Of a stretch of 64,000 nt of DNA, positions 44,336 to 54,545 are shown piece by piece (the first letter of the stretch is position 1; every line of letters begins with the position of its first letter). Source of the DNA: Lysinibacillus macroides (GTDB lineage: Bacteria; Bacillota; Bacilli; Bacillales_A; Planococcaceae); NCBI RefSeq assembly GCF_001281525.1, contig NZ_LGCI01000005.1, positions 752,554-816,553 of the forward strand. Direction: 5' to 3'. A program made the translations under genes and the position numbers. The notes under the pieces were generated by a model. It did not search any database. It had not been told where the DNA came from and worked only from the letters and a program-made list of their open reading frames with translations.

Positions 44336-44800
44336 TCACTGAGCAATTTCTGCATCTTGTAGCAACTGGATATCTTCAAAAATTTCACAAAATCTATCAT
44401 AGAGAACAGCTTTTTGACCTGTAAATTCTAAATCACAATTTAGGATAATATGCTGTACAGTTTTAAGCATTTCTATTTTATCTGCAGTTTCTTCAATAAT
44501 AAAATCTTCATTCATTAAAATTAAAATTTGAGTTTGAGCATCTTTTTCTGCTTCTTTAGAAGGAAAGACAACAATTTCCTCTTCTTTATTATTAAATGCT
44601 CTAGTTTCTGTTACAATATTGCCATCATTGTCCTTAGAGGCATAGTCATTAATTAATTGTTGTCTCTCTCTTTGTATTACATCTAATTGATTTGATAAGA
44701 AATTAATAAAACGTGTTCTCATTCTGGACTCTTTATTCTTTAAAATTAAATTAAAAAGGAAAGATTGTAATTCTCCAATTTCATAGTTTTTTATTATCAT
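44336..44800 (-). CDS. DUF1617-like phage protein
   Basis: 154 aa, starting IIKNYEIGELQSFLFNLILK with SRMRTRFINFLSNQLDVIQR and LNCDLEFTGQKAVLYDRFCE near the end; these match DUF1617, found between tail and lysis genes in Firmicutes phages. The likely start is ATG 44800 behind GGAG. Function unknown. Confidence 0.7.
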   Translation of the reverse strand: MIIKNYEIGELQSFLFNLILKNKESRMRTRFINFLSNQLDVIQRERQQLINDYASKDNDGNIVTETRAFNNKEEEIVVFPSKEAEKDAQTQILILMNEDFIIEETADKIEMLKTVQHIILNCDLEFTGQKAVLYDRFCEIFEDIQLLQDAEIAQ

Positions 44801-44820
44801 AATTTTATGCTCCATTCTTT

Positions 44821-46845
44821 TTACATAATAAATGCGTAGCCAGAGACCTTTCCATTTACAACAATAATTGTGGCTATATTATGAACCATGAGAATACGTG
44901 GTTCAATCGTTGTTGGAATATCTAGGTCGACCCAAGTAGGAATAACAATCTCTGTCCACACATTCGGTTTTGTAGCAGTAATTTCAACATTTATCTTATT
45001 AACGGAGATAATATCAATAATAGTATCAACATTATTCGTTATATGTGCTGTTATTTCTGTTTCTAATAGATTTTCAAAAGGGATAAAGATTTCAGTATCT
45101 ACATTGTTTTCTTCCATAACCCTAGAAGTAATTTCTAACCAAATTTTTGGTGTAGAAGCTGTGATTTCAGTTTTACTATCACTTTTAATGATCGGTTCGA
45201 TTTCCACTAATACTTGACTTGCATATCTATTGAAAATCTCAGTATAAACACTATCTCTAGTTGTTGAAATTTCAGTATATAAACTAATTTGGTTCTCAAC
45301 TCGTGGGGAAATTTCGATGAGAACTTCTTCACGAGAGACAGAAATCTCAGCAAACGTTAGATGCTGTTTCTTTTCATTTATTACCTCTAATTCAACAGTT
45401 GTGTCATTGTATGCTTCTACGGAAACGCTGATTTCAATAGGTATTTGTTTTCTTGTAGTCGCTATCTCAGTTGCTATGTCATCAATGCCAGATAATCTAG
45501 GCAATATTTCTGTTGCTACACTAGATCGTGACACTGTCAGCGCAGTTGAGATTTCACTATCGTCTACAGTTCTAGCAACAATTTCTGTAGGCAAGTTAAT
45601 AATATAGCTTGAAAAAATCTCAGTTGGTACAATAGGTCTTGAAATACTTAGCTCGACATTCATCTCTTTATATTCCGGTATTCTCACGTTAATGCCAGTA
45701 AAAATATCGTCATCAACAGGAATTGCCACTATAATTTCTGAATGGATTTTAGGAAGTGAAGCAGTAATTTCAACTATAATATCTTCATCTAAAGGAACTT
45801 CTTTTCTGTGAGCGTAAATATAAGTATCTATTGCACTAAAACGAAATACTGAATCTACTTCAATCTCTGTGTGAGAGTCTGAAACACCTTTTTTTATGGT
45901 GTTAATTTCAGTTAACACCTGTGAGCGTCCAAAGCTAAAAATTCGTGAGTCGTAATAGTTAACAATTAACTCAGGTGGGTTCATAGACTCACGGGTTCTA
46001 AAAGTAGCAAGGCCATTGAATGACTCATTGGCTACACGCAGTATAAAACCATTATTGACTTGCTTTTGCTGAATCCAATTTTCTACGATTTTAAGCGTAT
46101 TGAACTCTACATATTTCTTTTCCATGTTTACAGTGAAATCATCAGCAATTAGCTCAATAGGGGTAGGCCTATTTAAGTGAGTAATACTATACTCCGACCA
46201 TGTACTATTAGCATTAAATAACTCAAGCTTTAGGCTTTGTGGAACTGAGCCTGTGTAATATAAGCGAAGCTTTGCATCTGTTAATCTATAGGAAGGATTG
46301 AACCATGATAAATCAAATTGCACAAAAGAACGCCAAATATCATCAGCACTTCTTCCCACAACCATAGATAAACTGGAGCCATAGTTAATGGATTGGTAAG
46401 GAAGATTCTCTCTAGTAAAAGCATCTTGGAAAGGATTAAAAACCTCTGTAACAATAGGAGGTTGTTGTACTTCATAGGTAGCCCACATTCTATTATGTGG
46501 TGGTACTTCAATGTCAATTGCTAGGTTGTTATAGCCTATGGGTTGAATTTCAGTAAGTACATCAGCCATACCTCTATACATAATATTAATATCTGTATTT
46601 TTATGATCATGTCCAATAGTACGAGCTGTAATCTCCACAAAAGTTGTAGCATTATTTTTTACTCTTGAGGTTAATTCACTAGATGTATCAGATTGACCAA
46701 CAGCAATTAATTTATATTTTGCCTGAAATAAGTTGTTAGGCTTTACTTCATATTCAACACAAATAAAAGATGAATCAGCAATAGAAGCTATTACTATTTC
46801 ATCTTCACTAGTTTGAGAGGAAAAATTAATATTTGAATCCTCCAT
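44821..46845 (-). CDS. DNRLRE-domain tail adhesin with many TEI repeats
   Basis: 674 aa. Residues about 145-330 form a DNRLRE beta-sandwich (DAFTRENLPYQSINYGSSLS, VQFDLSWF, TFRTRESMNPPELIVNYYDS), a carbohydrate-binding-like module of secreted proteins. The N-terminal 140 residues and the last 340 consist of repeats of about 12-18 residues, each with a (T/V)EI core: SEIST, PTEIVART, VATEILPR, TEISTTRD, VYTEIFNR. I do not recognise this repeat; a beta-solenoid or stacked beta-hairpins are possible. It is probably a fibre or adhesin at the tail tip. Confidence 0.65.
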   Translation of the reverse strand: MEDSNINFSSQTSEDEIVIASIADSSFICVEYEVKPNNLFQAKYKLIAVGQSDTSSELTSRVKNNATTFVEITARTIGHDHKNTDINIMYRGMADVLTEIQPIGYNNLAIDIEVPPHNRMWATYEVQQPPIVTEVFNPFQDAFTRENLPYQSINYGSSLSMVVGRSADDIWRSFVQFDLSWFNPSYRLTDAKLRLYYTGSVPQSLKLELFNANSTWSEYSITHLNRPTPIELIADDFTVNMEKKYVEFNTLKIVENWIQQKQVNNGFILRVANESFNGLATFRTRESMNPPELIVNYYDSRIFSFGRSQVLTEINTIKKGVSDSHTEIEVDSVFRFSAIDTYIYAHRKEVPLDEDIIVEITASLPKIHSEIIVAIPVDDDIFTGINVRIPEYKEMNVELSISRPIVPTEIFSSYIINLPTEIVARTVDDSEISTALTVSRSSVATEILPRLSGIDDIATEIATTRKQIPIEISVSVEAYNDTTVELEVINEKKQHLTFAEISVSREEVLIEISPRVENQISLYTEISTTRDSVYTEIFNRYASQVLVEIEPIIKSDSKTEITASTPKIWLEITSRVMEENNVDTEIFIPFENLLETEITAHITNNVDTIIDIISVNKINVEITATKPNVWTEIVIPTWVDLDIPTTIEPRILMVHNIATIIVVNGKVSGYAFIM

Positions 46846-46876
46846 AAAATCACTTCCTTATCACATTGTATTGTGA

Positions 46877-49174
46877 TTAGGCTTTGTCTGCTCTCACGAT
46901 AATGTCAAATGAGCCATTTGCGTCAGGCGTTGCACCTAATTCAGTTTTTAATCGAATGAAAAATGACATTTCTTCATTATTTTTCAATGTTTTATTTAAT
47001 CTTAATTCAGGTTGAGGTGTGAAAGAAGATAGGCTTGTACTAAATTCACATGTCATTCCTGTAGGGAAGTTTGTGGTATTAGCATATAAATGAATATCTT
47101 TAACATCATAGCCATATTGATTTTTTAAAATAACTTCATGCTCAATTGTAGTTTGACCTGCAATAATCACACCAAAATCAAGATAATTTAACAGTTCACC
47201 GATTTCACTGGAGTAATACTGACCATAGACATCTTTAAATATAAGACCTGAATAAGCCCCCATAAATCGATTTTGCCAGTAATCAATCGTGCCGTAGAAA
47301 TCCCTAAACTCTACTTTCACTGTGTTCCAATCATCAATCCTAATATCAGAGCTTGCAAAAGATAAAGCAATATTTTGAGGGGAGCTTCCTAAGGTTGTCC
47401 AACTACCATCATGCGGATAGTAGTTTTGACCATTTAGGGATACACGATATTGTACACGTGTTAAATCATCATCACTTAAGACACCTGTCAATAGATTTCC
47501 ATTTAACTGCAAATCAATTTTTGCTGTTGTATTTAAGATATATAAGCTTGTATCTGAAACAGTTGTCGTATTACGTGGAAGATAGTCTTTATATGAAACA
47601 TTTTCAACAACAGAAACAATCGTGTCACGAGGATTGTCTTTTAGGAAAATACCAATATTAAGGTATTTTTTATTCCAAGTGCGCCATTGCTTATCTGTAA
47701 TCGCATTCAGCTCACCATGCTTCATACCATTTGCTGAGATTGCCTGTTCTGTAGAAGTATCTGCTTCAACAAAAGTCTTACTTTCTTTATCCAAAACATA
47801 CCATGTACTAGTATCATCATCTGCCACAAAATAACGAGTCTCATCACGATAGGATTGAGAAATATCAGTTGCGATTACTTCATCTAAATAACCGTATAAA
47901 CGTTTAGGATTGACCAATTTAATAAATTGAGGTTTCGGTACGGCTGTCATTTCAAGCACTCGTTGAGCAGTATCAGGCGCTTCATCCGTCCATGTCACAA
48001 CCTCAAAATCCCCCTCTAATTCATCAACAGGTGACCAATTTGCCTCAAGGATTAAATCTGCTTCATTGACAGTTTCACCACCTATATGACAAAGAACCTC
48101 AACTTCATCACCAAATTCATCATAAAGGTCAAATGGCTCAGTAGTTGTTGAAACGATAATATCATCTGCTGATTCTGTATATGCTATCACAGTAGGTAGC
48201 TCACCAATATAATCATAGACACTATATGGGTCAACACCTGTTTCTACAACGATTTGGGAAGCGTCTGAATCGGTGTAGTAAATAACCTGAGGTGTTTCAC
48301 CTAGTAAATCCTGTGCTGTAAATGGTTCTTTATTTAGTACAACAGATGCGTATTGTTTATCCTCAAAATCAGACCACATAACGATTGATTTATCTCCTGA
48401 TAGTTCTTGCCATTGGGTTTCTGTAATATGATTTAGATTGTTCATACCATATTGAATGAAGTTTTCTTCGATTGCTGTAGTTGTTTGCCATGATGCGCCG
48501 TTGTGGTATTTGTGTTGGGCGTTGTGCTGGACTAGGTATTTATCGGGGATAGGGGAAATAATTTGATGATAAACCTCTAGCGAATCAATGGAGCATAAGA
48601 GATAATCAGTTCCACCACTTCTTCCAATAAACATATTCATATTATTAGTAATATTAACATCTTGAAGTGTCCTAGAAGCTCTGTTAATTCCATCTATAAA
48701 TATATTCAAACTATTATTCTCAATATCGAAAAATATCACTACATCATGCCATTGTCCATCACATATAGATATAGAAGTAGTAACACCATTTATATTATTG
48801 ACACCGTTTTTTATATTAGCAAAACTTAATCTACCATTTGTACTAATTCCAACATGAGTACCATTTGCTGTGCCACTAAAGTTGGTTGTTGCTAAAATGT
48901 TGCCCCAAACAGTAGGAAAAGTATCCTTTTTAAATTTAAAACGAATAGTGTATGACGAATTATTAGGTACAATACTATTGTTAAATTGTACATATTGATT
49001 AATGCCATTAAATGACATAGCCTTTCCCTTACCATTCCAACCTGTCACATGAGCAGGGGAGTTATACAAAGTACCTGTATAACCACCAATCGAGTCCATA
49101 GCATTACCACTAGGTTCATCAAAGCCAATAAAAGCTTTACCATACTTACTTAAATTATCCTTACTATTAGCCAT
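46877..49174 (-). CDS. LamG-domain phage tail adhesin
   Basis: 765 aa. Residues about 15-215 form a LamG/concanavalin-like lectin domain (GWNGKGKAMSFNGINQYVQF, GQWHDVVIFFD). About 285-385 hold three copies of a repeat of about 32 residues (EPFTAQDLLGETPQVIYYTD, DPYSVYDYIGELPTVIAYTE, EPFDLYDEFGDEVEVLCHI). The remainder is beta-rich with no family recognised. The start is ATG 49174 behind GGAGGTCAATACA. A paralog of the LamG genes at 49219 and 52599. Confidence 0.7.
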   Translation of the reverse strand: MANSKDNLSKYGKAFIGFDEPSGNAMDSIGGYTGTLYNSPAHVTGWNGKGKAMSFNGINQYVQFNNSIVPNNSSYTIRFKFKKDTFPTVWGNILATTNFSGTANGTHVGISTNGRLSFANIKNGVNNINGVTTSISICDGQWHDVVIFFDIENNSLNIFIDGINRASRTLQDVNITNNMNMFIGRSGGTDYLLCSIDSLEVYHQIISPIPDKYLVQHNAQHKYHNGASWQTTTAIEENFIQYGMNNLNHITETQWQELSGDKSIVMWSDFEDKQYASVVLNKEPFTAQDLLGETPQVIYYTDSDASQIVVETGVDPYSVYDYIGELPTVIAYTESADDIIVSTTTEPFDLYDEFGDEVEVLCHIGGETVNEADLILEANWSPVDELEGDFEVVTWTDEAPDTAQRVLEMTAVPKPQFIKLVNPKRLYGYLDEVIATDISQSYRDETRYFVADDDTSTWYVLDKESKTFVEADTSTEQAISANGMKHGELNAITDKQWRTWNKKYLNIGIFLKDNPRDTIVSVVENVSYKDYLPRNTTTVSDTSLYILNTTAKIDLQLNGNLLTGVLSDDDLTRVQYRVSLNGQNYYPHDGSWTTLGSSPQNIALSFASSDIRIDDWNTVKVEFRDFYGTIDYWQNRFMGAYSGLIFKDVYGQYYSSEIGELLNYLDFGVIIAGQTTIEHEVILKNQYGYDVKDIHLYANTTNFPTGMTCEFSTSLSSFTPQPELRLNKTLKNNEEMSFFIRLKTELGATPDANGSFDIIVRADKA

Positions 49175-49206
49175 TGTATTGACCTCCAATATTTTTCCAT
49201 ATTAAA

Positions 49207-49232
49207 AGGACAACCAAATTAATAGTTGTCCT
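49207..49232 (-). terminator. Terminator overlapping the end of the 49.2 kb adhesin gene
   Basis: AGGACAAC / GTTGTCCT stem spanning the stop codon of the gene ending at 49219, followed on the minus strand by TTTTAATA. Confidence 0.65.
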
Positions 49233-50607
49233 CAACCAATGCTGTTTTAAAATTATTATCAATGGGAATAGTAAACATCTTCCCATTGTTTAAAGATGAT
49301 TTATTAGTACTTACAATTTCATATTCAGTAGAAATTCCTGTTAGGTCAAGTGGGGGTCTATCAATTGCTGAATCAATCTCATGGATAACTCCACCTTGAT
49401 TTAATAAAGTAGATTCTTCTGTATTAGGAATCTCTTTTACACGAGTTACAATAGAAGATAGGACAAGGTTTTTATTGGATTCAGATTTGATTGCTAAACA
49501 CTTTTGAGTAAAATCAGAAGGGATTAGGGCTTTATTAAAGACTTGTAAATCGTCTAATTGACCATTGAAATATGCAGTAGTACCACTATATCCAATTGTT
49601 AAGTTTCTTCCGCTAGTAGTAGTCTCTAGCGAATCTGATAAGGCGATATTATTAGGTTGAAGCATATTGTCAATATACATTTTCACTCCTTTTTCATCAG
49701 TTGTTCCGTTCCATGTGACTAATATATCATGCCATTTATTATCCACTATACTAATACTTGATACTAAGTAAAATCGAGTAACTCCATTGTTTGCTTTATA
49801 ATTTATAAAACATAATTGACCAGAGGGATTTAAAGCTATTAAAGTGCCTAAATTTGCTCCATTACTTTCAGTAATCACATATTGCCACGAAGAATTAGGT
49901 GAATTTGATGCTTTAATTTTGCATCTAATACTTTTTTCACCTGTCGGAATAGCTCTACTACTAAATTGAATATACTGATTGCTCCCATTAAATGACATAG
50001 CATATCCTTCACCATTCCAACCTTCAACCCTAGTTGCACCTGATACTGTACCTATATAATTACTACCTAATTTATCATAAACATTTCCACTAACCTCATC
50101 AAAACCAAACCATGCGACACCATATTTACGCATAGGTTCTGAATAGTTTGTTTCGAAATAATCATGTCTTAACAATTCACCTTCTACATCAATGTCAACA
50201 GCATCTAAAACTACATTTAAATCTTGTTTATTTTCTATTGTTATAGTATGAACACCTTGAGGTAAATTTAATTTCTCATACATAATTACTTGATATAACG
50301 TTGTAGGAGAAGTATCTGAAACCGCAGAAAATGATTCAATAGGATTGTCATCTATTTTTACGTCTATTTGATTTGAATTTATTGATGTTGTTCCTGTATG
50401 CCCTAAAGCTCCTAATATACGTATATTAGAACCAGTAAATTTGAATTTTACATAGTCACCAATTTTATTAGACAAAATTCTATCACCTTGATGGTAGCCA
50501 GCAACAGAAGCATAAGTCCAATTTCCTACACAATACAAACTAGAAAAAGTATCATTATATCTTTTCCATCCATTTTCTGGTTGCAATAACACCTGTCCTC
50601 TTGCCAT
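49219..50607 (-). CDS. LamG-domain phage tail adhesin
   Basis: 462 aa. The N-terminal 140 residues are a beta-sandwich (FKFTGSNIRILGALGHTGTT, VHTITIENKQDLNVVLDAVD) of the carbohydrate-binding-like type. Residues about 160-365 form a LamG domain (GWNGEGYAMSFNGSNQYIQF, NKWHDILVTWNG). The C-terminal 100 residues are unassigned. Its LamG part is a paralog of the 46877 and 52599 genes. ATG behind GAGGTGAAC. Confidence 0.72.
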   Translation of the reverse strand: MARGQVLLQPENGWKRYNDTFSSLYCVGNWTYASVAGYHQGDRILSNKIGDYVKFKFTGSNIRILGALGHTGTTSINSNQIDVKIDDNPIESFSAVSDTSPTTLYQVIMYEKLNLPQGVHTITIENKQDLNVVLDAVDIDVEGELLRHDYFETNYSEPMRKYGVAWFGFDEVSGNVYDKLGSNYIGTVSGATRVEGWNGEGYAMSFNGSNQYIQFSSRAIPTGEKSIRCKIKASNSPNSSWQYVITESNGANLGTLIALNPSGQLCFINYKANNGVTRFYLVSSISIVDNKWHDILVTWNGTTDEKGVKMYIDNMLQPNNIALSDSLETTTSGRNLTIGYSGTTAYFNGQLDDLQVFNKALIPSDFTQKCLAIKSESNKNLVLSSIVTRVKEIPNTEESTLLNQGGVIHEIDSAIDRPPLDLTGISTEYEIVSTNKSSLNNGKMFTIPIDNNFKTALVEDNY

Positions 50608-50608
50608 A

Positions 50609-51811
50609 TTAGTTCACCTCTCTTAATCCAAATAAAACTTCTGCCCAAGAAGCATTAGCTCCACCGTTAACTGTTCTATGAGTTATCTTGCAATATCTAG
50701 CTTCGCTGAAATTCAATTGTAGCATTTTTGGTGTAAATTCTACCCAATCTGAAATATTAAATTCACCAACTGTTGTCCAGTTCTGATTGTCTTTTGATGT
50801 TTGTATATAGAAGTCCTTTGGAGTTTGATTTATATTTGGTGCATTTCTTGGTGTTAATTGAACTATATTTATCTTTCTAATAGTACCAAAATCTATTTGA
50901 ATCCATGAATTGTTGTGTGCATTATTGACTGTTGCCCACGGTAATCCATAAACATCACCGTTAAAGGCTCTCCATGCTTGTTGGTCTGTATTAAATTCAC
51001 TGTTTGCATTAACAGTCAAAGGAGAAGGGGTATTATTAGAAGTCATTTTAGTTTCATACCAAGTATACAAAAGCTTAAAATCACTCTCTTTAACCTCTTT
51101 TGTATTCAAAGTATTAATTCTACCAATATCTTGAGTAAACACTTTACCCTTCACATTAGCAATAGGTAACGCATTAACATAGTTATGCTTAGTAAAAGGT
51201 ACATCTAATTGAATCTCTTTACCTTGTTCAATACCATGTAAAATCATGTTTTTAGGTGAACTGTTAGGTAGATGGATTAGGGTGTTTTCTGCAAGAGAAT
51301 AGTGTTTATTTGTCATTGGACTTTTAATAATCATCCTATCAGAATTTTCATAACCATAAATTATTTCACCTATACTAATATTATGATTTCCTAAAAATAA
51401 TTCTGTCACATATAGTCTAAAGTATTTACCTTTAATAGTTGATTCTAGTTTAGTTTTGAACCCATCATTTATGCTTGTGAATTTATGAGATACTATGATT
51501 TCGCTATCTGACCAATCAGCTCCATTCATAGAATACTGAATTTTAAATTTGTATGGATTTTGGTAAAAATATGTGTCGTTACGAGGATTTATTTGAATCC
51601 AATTTACTTTTGTTTCCTCTCCTAAATAAATTTGAATCCACGAGCCTACTCCTACATTGTCAGGAGTTACCCATTGTCCACTAGGCAATCCATTAAAAGC
51701 TCCCCATGCTGTACTACCACTATTATGCAATGAACTAGCACTAGCCACATAGGGAGAAGGAGAAGTATTAGAGGTCATGTTTATTTCGTACCAAGTTATG
51801 TTTCCTGCCAT
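50609..51811 (-). CDS. Phage protein with two discoidin (F5/8 type C) domains
   Basis: 400 aa. Two F5/8C domains: about 15-150 (WGAFNGLPSGQWVTPDNVGV, GSWIQIYLG, KYFRLYVTE) and about 245-395 (WRAFNGDVYG, SWIQIDFGTIRKINIVQLTP, ARYCKITHRTVNGGANASWA). Such domains bind glycans or membranes; here they are probably host-binding at the tail. A linker of about 95 residues separates them. Confidence 0.8.
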   Translation of the reverse strand: MAGNITWYEINMTSNTSPSPYVASASSLHNSGSTAWGAFNGLPSGQWVTPDNVGVGSWIQIYLGEETKVNWIQINPRNDTYFYQNPYKFKIQYSMNGADWSDSEIIVSHKFTSINDGFKTKLESTIKGKYFRLYVTELFLGNHNISIGEIIYGYENSDRMIIKSPMTNKHYSLAENTLIHLPNSSPKNMILHGIEQGKEIQLDVPFTKHNYVNALPIANVKGKVFTQDIGRINTLNTKEVKESDFKLLYTWYETKMTSNNTPSPLTVNANSEFNTDQQAWRAFNGDVYGLPWATVNNAHNNSWIQIDFGTIRKINIVQLTPRNAPNINQTPKDFYIQTSKDNQNWTTVGEFNISDWVEFTPKMLQLNFSEARYCKITHRTVNGGANASWAEVLFGLREVN

Positions 51812-51850
51812 TTAATCATTCCTTTCTTACTTGTATTAAGAAAATAAAAA

Positions 51851-51878
51851 CTCAGCACTAACTGAAACTAATGCTGAG
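51851..51878 (-). terminator. Terminator overlapping the end of the 51.9 kb gene
   Basis: CTCAGCA / TGCTGAG stem (extended by weaker pairs) across the stop codon, followed on the minus strand by TTTTTATTTTC. Confidence 0.7.
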
Positions 51879-52598
51879 TGGTTTTCTACCTAATTGAGTT
51901 TCCCAAAGACCTTCTTCATTTTCTGATATAGTGTCTTGTAAAATATACTTTTTATGAGAAAATAGTACATTTAGCGTATATTCATTTAAATTAACTCCAT
52001 ATTTAATGAAGTTATTTGAATTTAATTTTCCTGTATTTAAAAATGATATCTCTGTTACTTCAGGATAAGTATAAGAAAATAAAACTTCAGAAAGAGACAT
52101 CTGCCCTGCACCATTAACGGATAATATCTGTATGCGGTAATAACGATAAAAATTTGGTTTTGATATATTGTAATTACGTGTTTCACCACTACTCCAATTA
52201 ATTTGATTTCTATATTGTCCTATTATCTCAAAGTTTACATCATTATTACTTCCTAAAATATTAAAATCTTTAGGAGCATTCAATATTGTTGACCAAGCGG
52301 ATGTTATTTGTGCGCTAATTGCAACTCTATTTGCTATTTTTTTAACTCCATAATCAATTTGAATCCAACCTGTCGTAACATTACCTGACAGCCAAGAGTC
52401 AATAACCCCACCTGCATTAGTTCCGTTAAATACTTTCCAAGGTTGATAGTTAGAGTTTCCAGTATTTGTACTACTTGCACTAATCTTTAATGGAGCAGGA
52501 GTAGTGTTAGAGGTCATTTTTGTATGATTAATTATGTTAATTATTTTTGAAGAATATAATCTATTTTGATATTGAATAAGTATTTTTTTGGTAGCCAT
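51858..52598 (-). CDS. Discoidin (F5/8 type C) phage protein
   Basis: 246 aa. One F5/8C domain at about 25-175 (TTPAPLKISASSTN, WIQIDYGVKKIANRVAISAQ, FYRYYRIQILSVNGAGQMSL), paralogous to those in the 50609 gene, followed by an unassigned C-terminal region. It abuts the 52599 gene (the two touch at 52598/52599). ATG behind GAGGTGAGAT. Confidence 0.75.
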   Translation of the reverse strand: MATKKILIQYQNRLYSSKIINIINHTKMTSNTTPAPLKISASSTNTGNSNYQPWKVFNGTNAGGVIDSWLSGNVTTGWIQIDYGVKKIANRVAISAQITSAWSTILNAPKDFNILGSNNDVNFEIIGQYRNQINWSSGETRNYNISKPNFYRYYRIQILSVNGAGQMSLSEVLFSYTYPEVTEISFLNTGKLNSNNFIKYGVNLNEYTLNVLFSHKKYILQDTISENEEGLWETQLGRKPLSISFS

Positions 52599-54545
52599 TT
52601 ATCTCACCTCAACTTTCATACTTCTAATATCAAAATATTTCTTTAAATCAATAGTTTTACTAAACACTTTACCAACTTCGCCAACACCTAAAACCTCATT
52701 TTTTTCTGTCATCGACATAGGCTCTAATGTTTCTATTCTACGGTCAAGTAGGGGAGATAGATTGTCCATTCCTTTATCTAAAAATTGTTGAGATGCAGGG
52801 AGAGTGGTAGATACAGTTGACCACAACACCATTTCTTTAAGTTCTCCTTTATATATTTCCAAATTAGCAAATTGACCTTCAAAATAGTAAGGATTATTAG
52901 TTGAAACTCCTGAATCGGATGCTCTACAACCTATAACTAAATTATTTGTTGCAGTTGTAGACTCTTTATAAGAATGTGTTAGGTGATAGTCTAATTCACC
53001 ATCTACATACCATCTAATGTACTGACCATCTTTGTATTCTAACATTATTTCATGCCACTCATTGTCACATACCATAGCTTTACCATTTTGAGCAGATATA
53101 TTCCAATTTGTAGCACCTGTGATATTAACTGCATAATGTAATGTTCCTATTTCAGAAAGACCAATAAACCATCCTCGTTTAGATGATTCTGAGGTAGATA
53201 TGACAATTTGTGGCTTCATTGATGAAGTTTTAACTTTATATTTTATCACTTTATCGCCAATTGGAAATAAATTATTGACTGTTGAGCGCAAATATTGATT
53301 GACTCCATTAAAACTAACTACATAACCTTCTTGAGAATCATAGATTCGAGTTGGACTAATAGGAGAGTTAAAAATAGTTTCTTTCACACCTTTAACTACA
53401 TCAGTGTCGTTAAACTTTAATTGTTCTATTAGATTGCTTGACTTTGGTGAAAGCACTTCTTTTCCTTTCTTATACTCACCATCATGTAAAATAAGTGATT
53501 TATCTTCAATCTCTTCCATCATTTCTAATTTATTAAGATGAATTTGGCTTCCACCAAAATTTGATTCCAAGTATATTCTGTATTTCTTGTAGTAATTATC
53601 ATTTTTAATTACGTATTCTCTGAAATTAATATTTGTCCAAGTAGGTTGATTTGTTTTTGTATCTAATACAATCCAATTCAATCCATCCCATGCTTCGAAT
53701 TTCCAACTTTTAGGACTTCTCTCATAACTCCAAGAGTGAGTTCTTATTCTGTATTTTCTAATTTTTTTTGGTTCTGTAAACTCATATGAAACCCAAATAG
53801 GTGTATTGTTTGCACTACTGAACTCACCACTACCAAAAAGATGATAAGGCTCATATTTATAGTTACCCCATATTAAATAAGTTGAATTACCATACTCTAC
53901 TTTACCACTAGGAGAAGTGTAGCTTGTCATAATGGGAATCAAGTTATTTGTATAAGTTTTTTCTTTATATACATTTAGCTTATCAATCCTTAACCAATCC
54001 TTATGAGTAACTTTCTTCCTGTGTAAGCTCCCTACATCAACCCATGTTGAATCAAGCATCATGTCATATTGATAATTCCGCTTTAATCTAAGCCCATTTG
54101 AATCTTCAACAAACTCATTACTCTCAAAATCTGAATTAGCAACTAAAAAAATATCTGTCACAAACCCTGCAAATAAATCAATTCTAACTTGAATGTATTG
54201 CTTTGTATCAGATTGAATTGTTCCATCAAGCGCAATAGGTGTCCAATCAGACCAATCCAGATTGTTATCAGAAACTCTTGTTAAAATGGCAAATGAACTT
54301 GAGCCGTTATTACCACTATTACTAAACACTTTTTCAAAATCATGAAACTTATCCTCTAAATTAATAACATCTGAAATCCAAGTACCTTCCTCTGCGTAAA
54401 CAGGGTTTCCTTGCCCATCCGTATCAATCTGAGCTAATCGTAAATAACCTGTTGTTGAATCTATCTCTGTGTTGTTATGAGTACCAGAAATGCCAATAGG
54501 TAAGCCTATCTCTTTACGTTCTAAGTTACCGCCAACAATTGCCAT
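52599..54545 (-). CDS. LamG and discoidin-like phage adhesin
   Basis: 648 aa from ATG 54545. Early part unassigned; about 190-345 contains an F5/8C-like region (SFEFTEPKKIRKYRIRTHS type sequence, WVSYEFTEPKKIRKYRIRTH); about 395-580 is a LamG domain (YVVSFNGVNQYLRSTV, NEWHEIMLEYKDGQYIRWYV). The C-terminus ends VFSKTIDLKKYFDIRSMKVE. It overlaps the preceding gene by about 20 bases. The family of tail proteins is inferred from the domains. Confidence 0.7.
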   Translation of the reverse strand: MAIVGGNLERKEIGLPIGISGTHNNTEIDSTTGYLRLAQIDTDGQGNPVYAEEGTWISDVINLEDKFHDFEKVFSNSGNNGSSSFAILTRVSDNNLDWSDWTPIALDGTIQSDTKQYIQVRIDLFAGFVTDIFLVANSDFESNEFVEDSNGLRLKRNYQYDMMLDSTWVDVGSLHRKKVTHKDWLRIDKLNVYKEKTYTNNLIPIMTSYTSPSGKVEYGNSTYLIWGNYKYEPYHLFGSGEFSSANNTPIWVSYEFTEPKKIRKYRIRTHSWSYERSPKSWKFEAWDGLNWIVLDTKTNQPTWTNINFREYVIKNDNYYKKYRIYLESNFGGSQIHLNKLEMMEEIEDKSLILHDGEYKKGKEVLSPKSSNLIEQLKFNDTDVVKGVKETIFNSPISPTRIYDSQEGYVVSFNGVNQYLRSTVNNLFPIGDKVIKYKVKTSSMKPQIVISTSESSKRGWFIGLSEIGTLHYAVNITGATNWNISAQNGKAMVCDNEWHEIMLEYKDGQYIRWYVDGELDYHLTHSYKESTTATNNLVIGCRASDSGVSTNNPYYFEGQFANLEIYKGELKEMVLWSTVSTTLPASQQFLDKGMDNLSPLLDRRIETLEPMSMTEKNEVLGVGEVGKVFSKTIDLKKYFDIRSMKVEVR

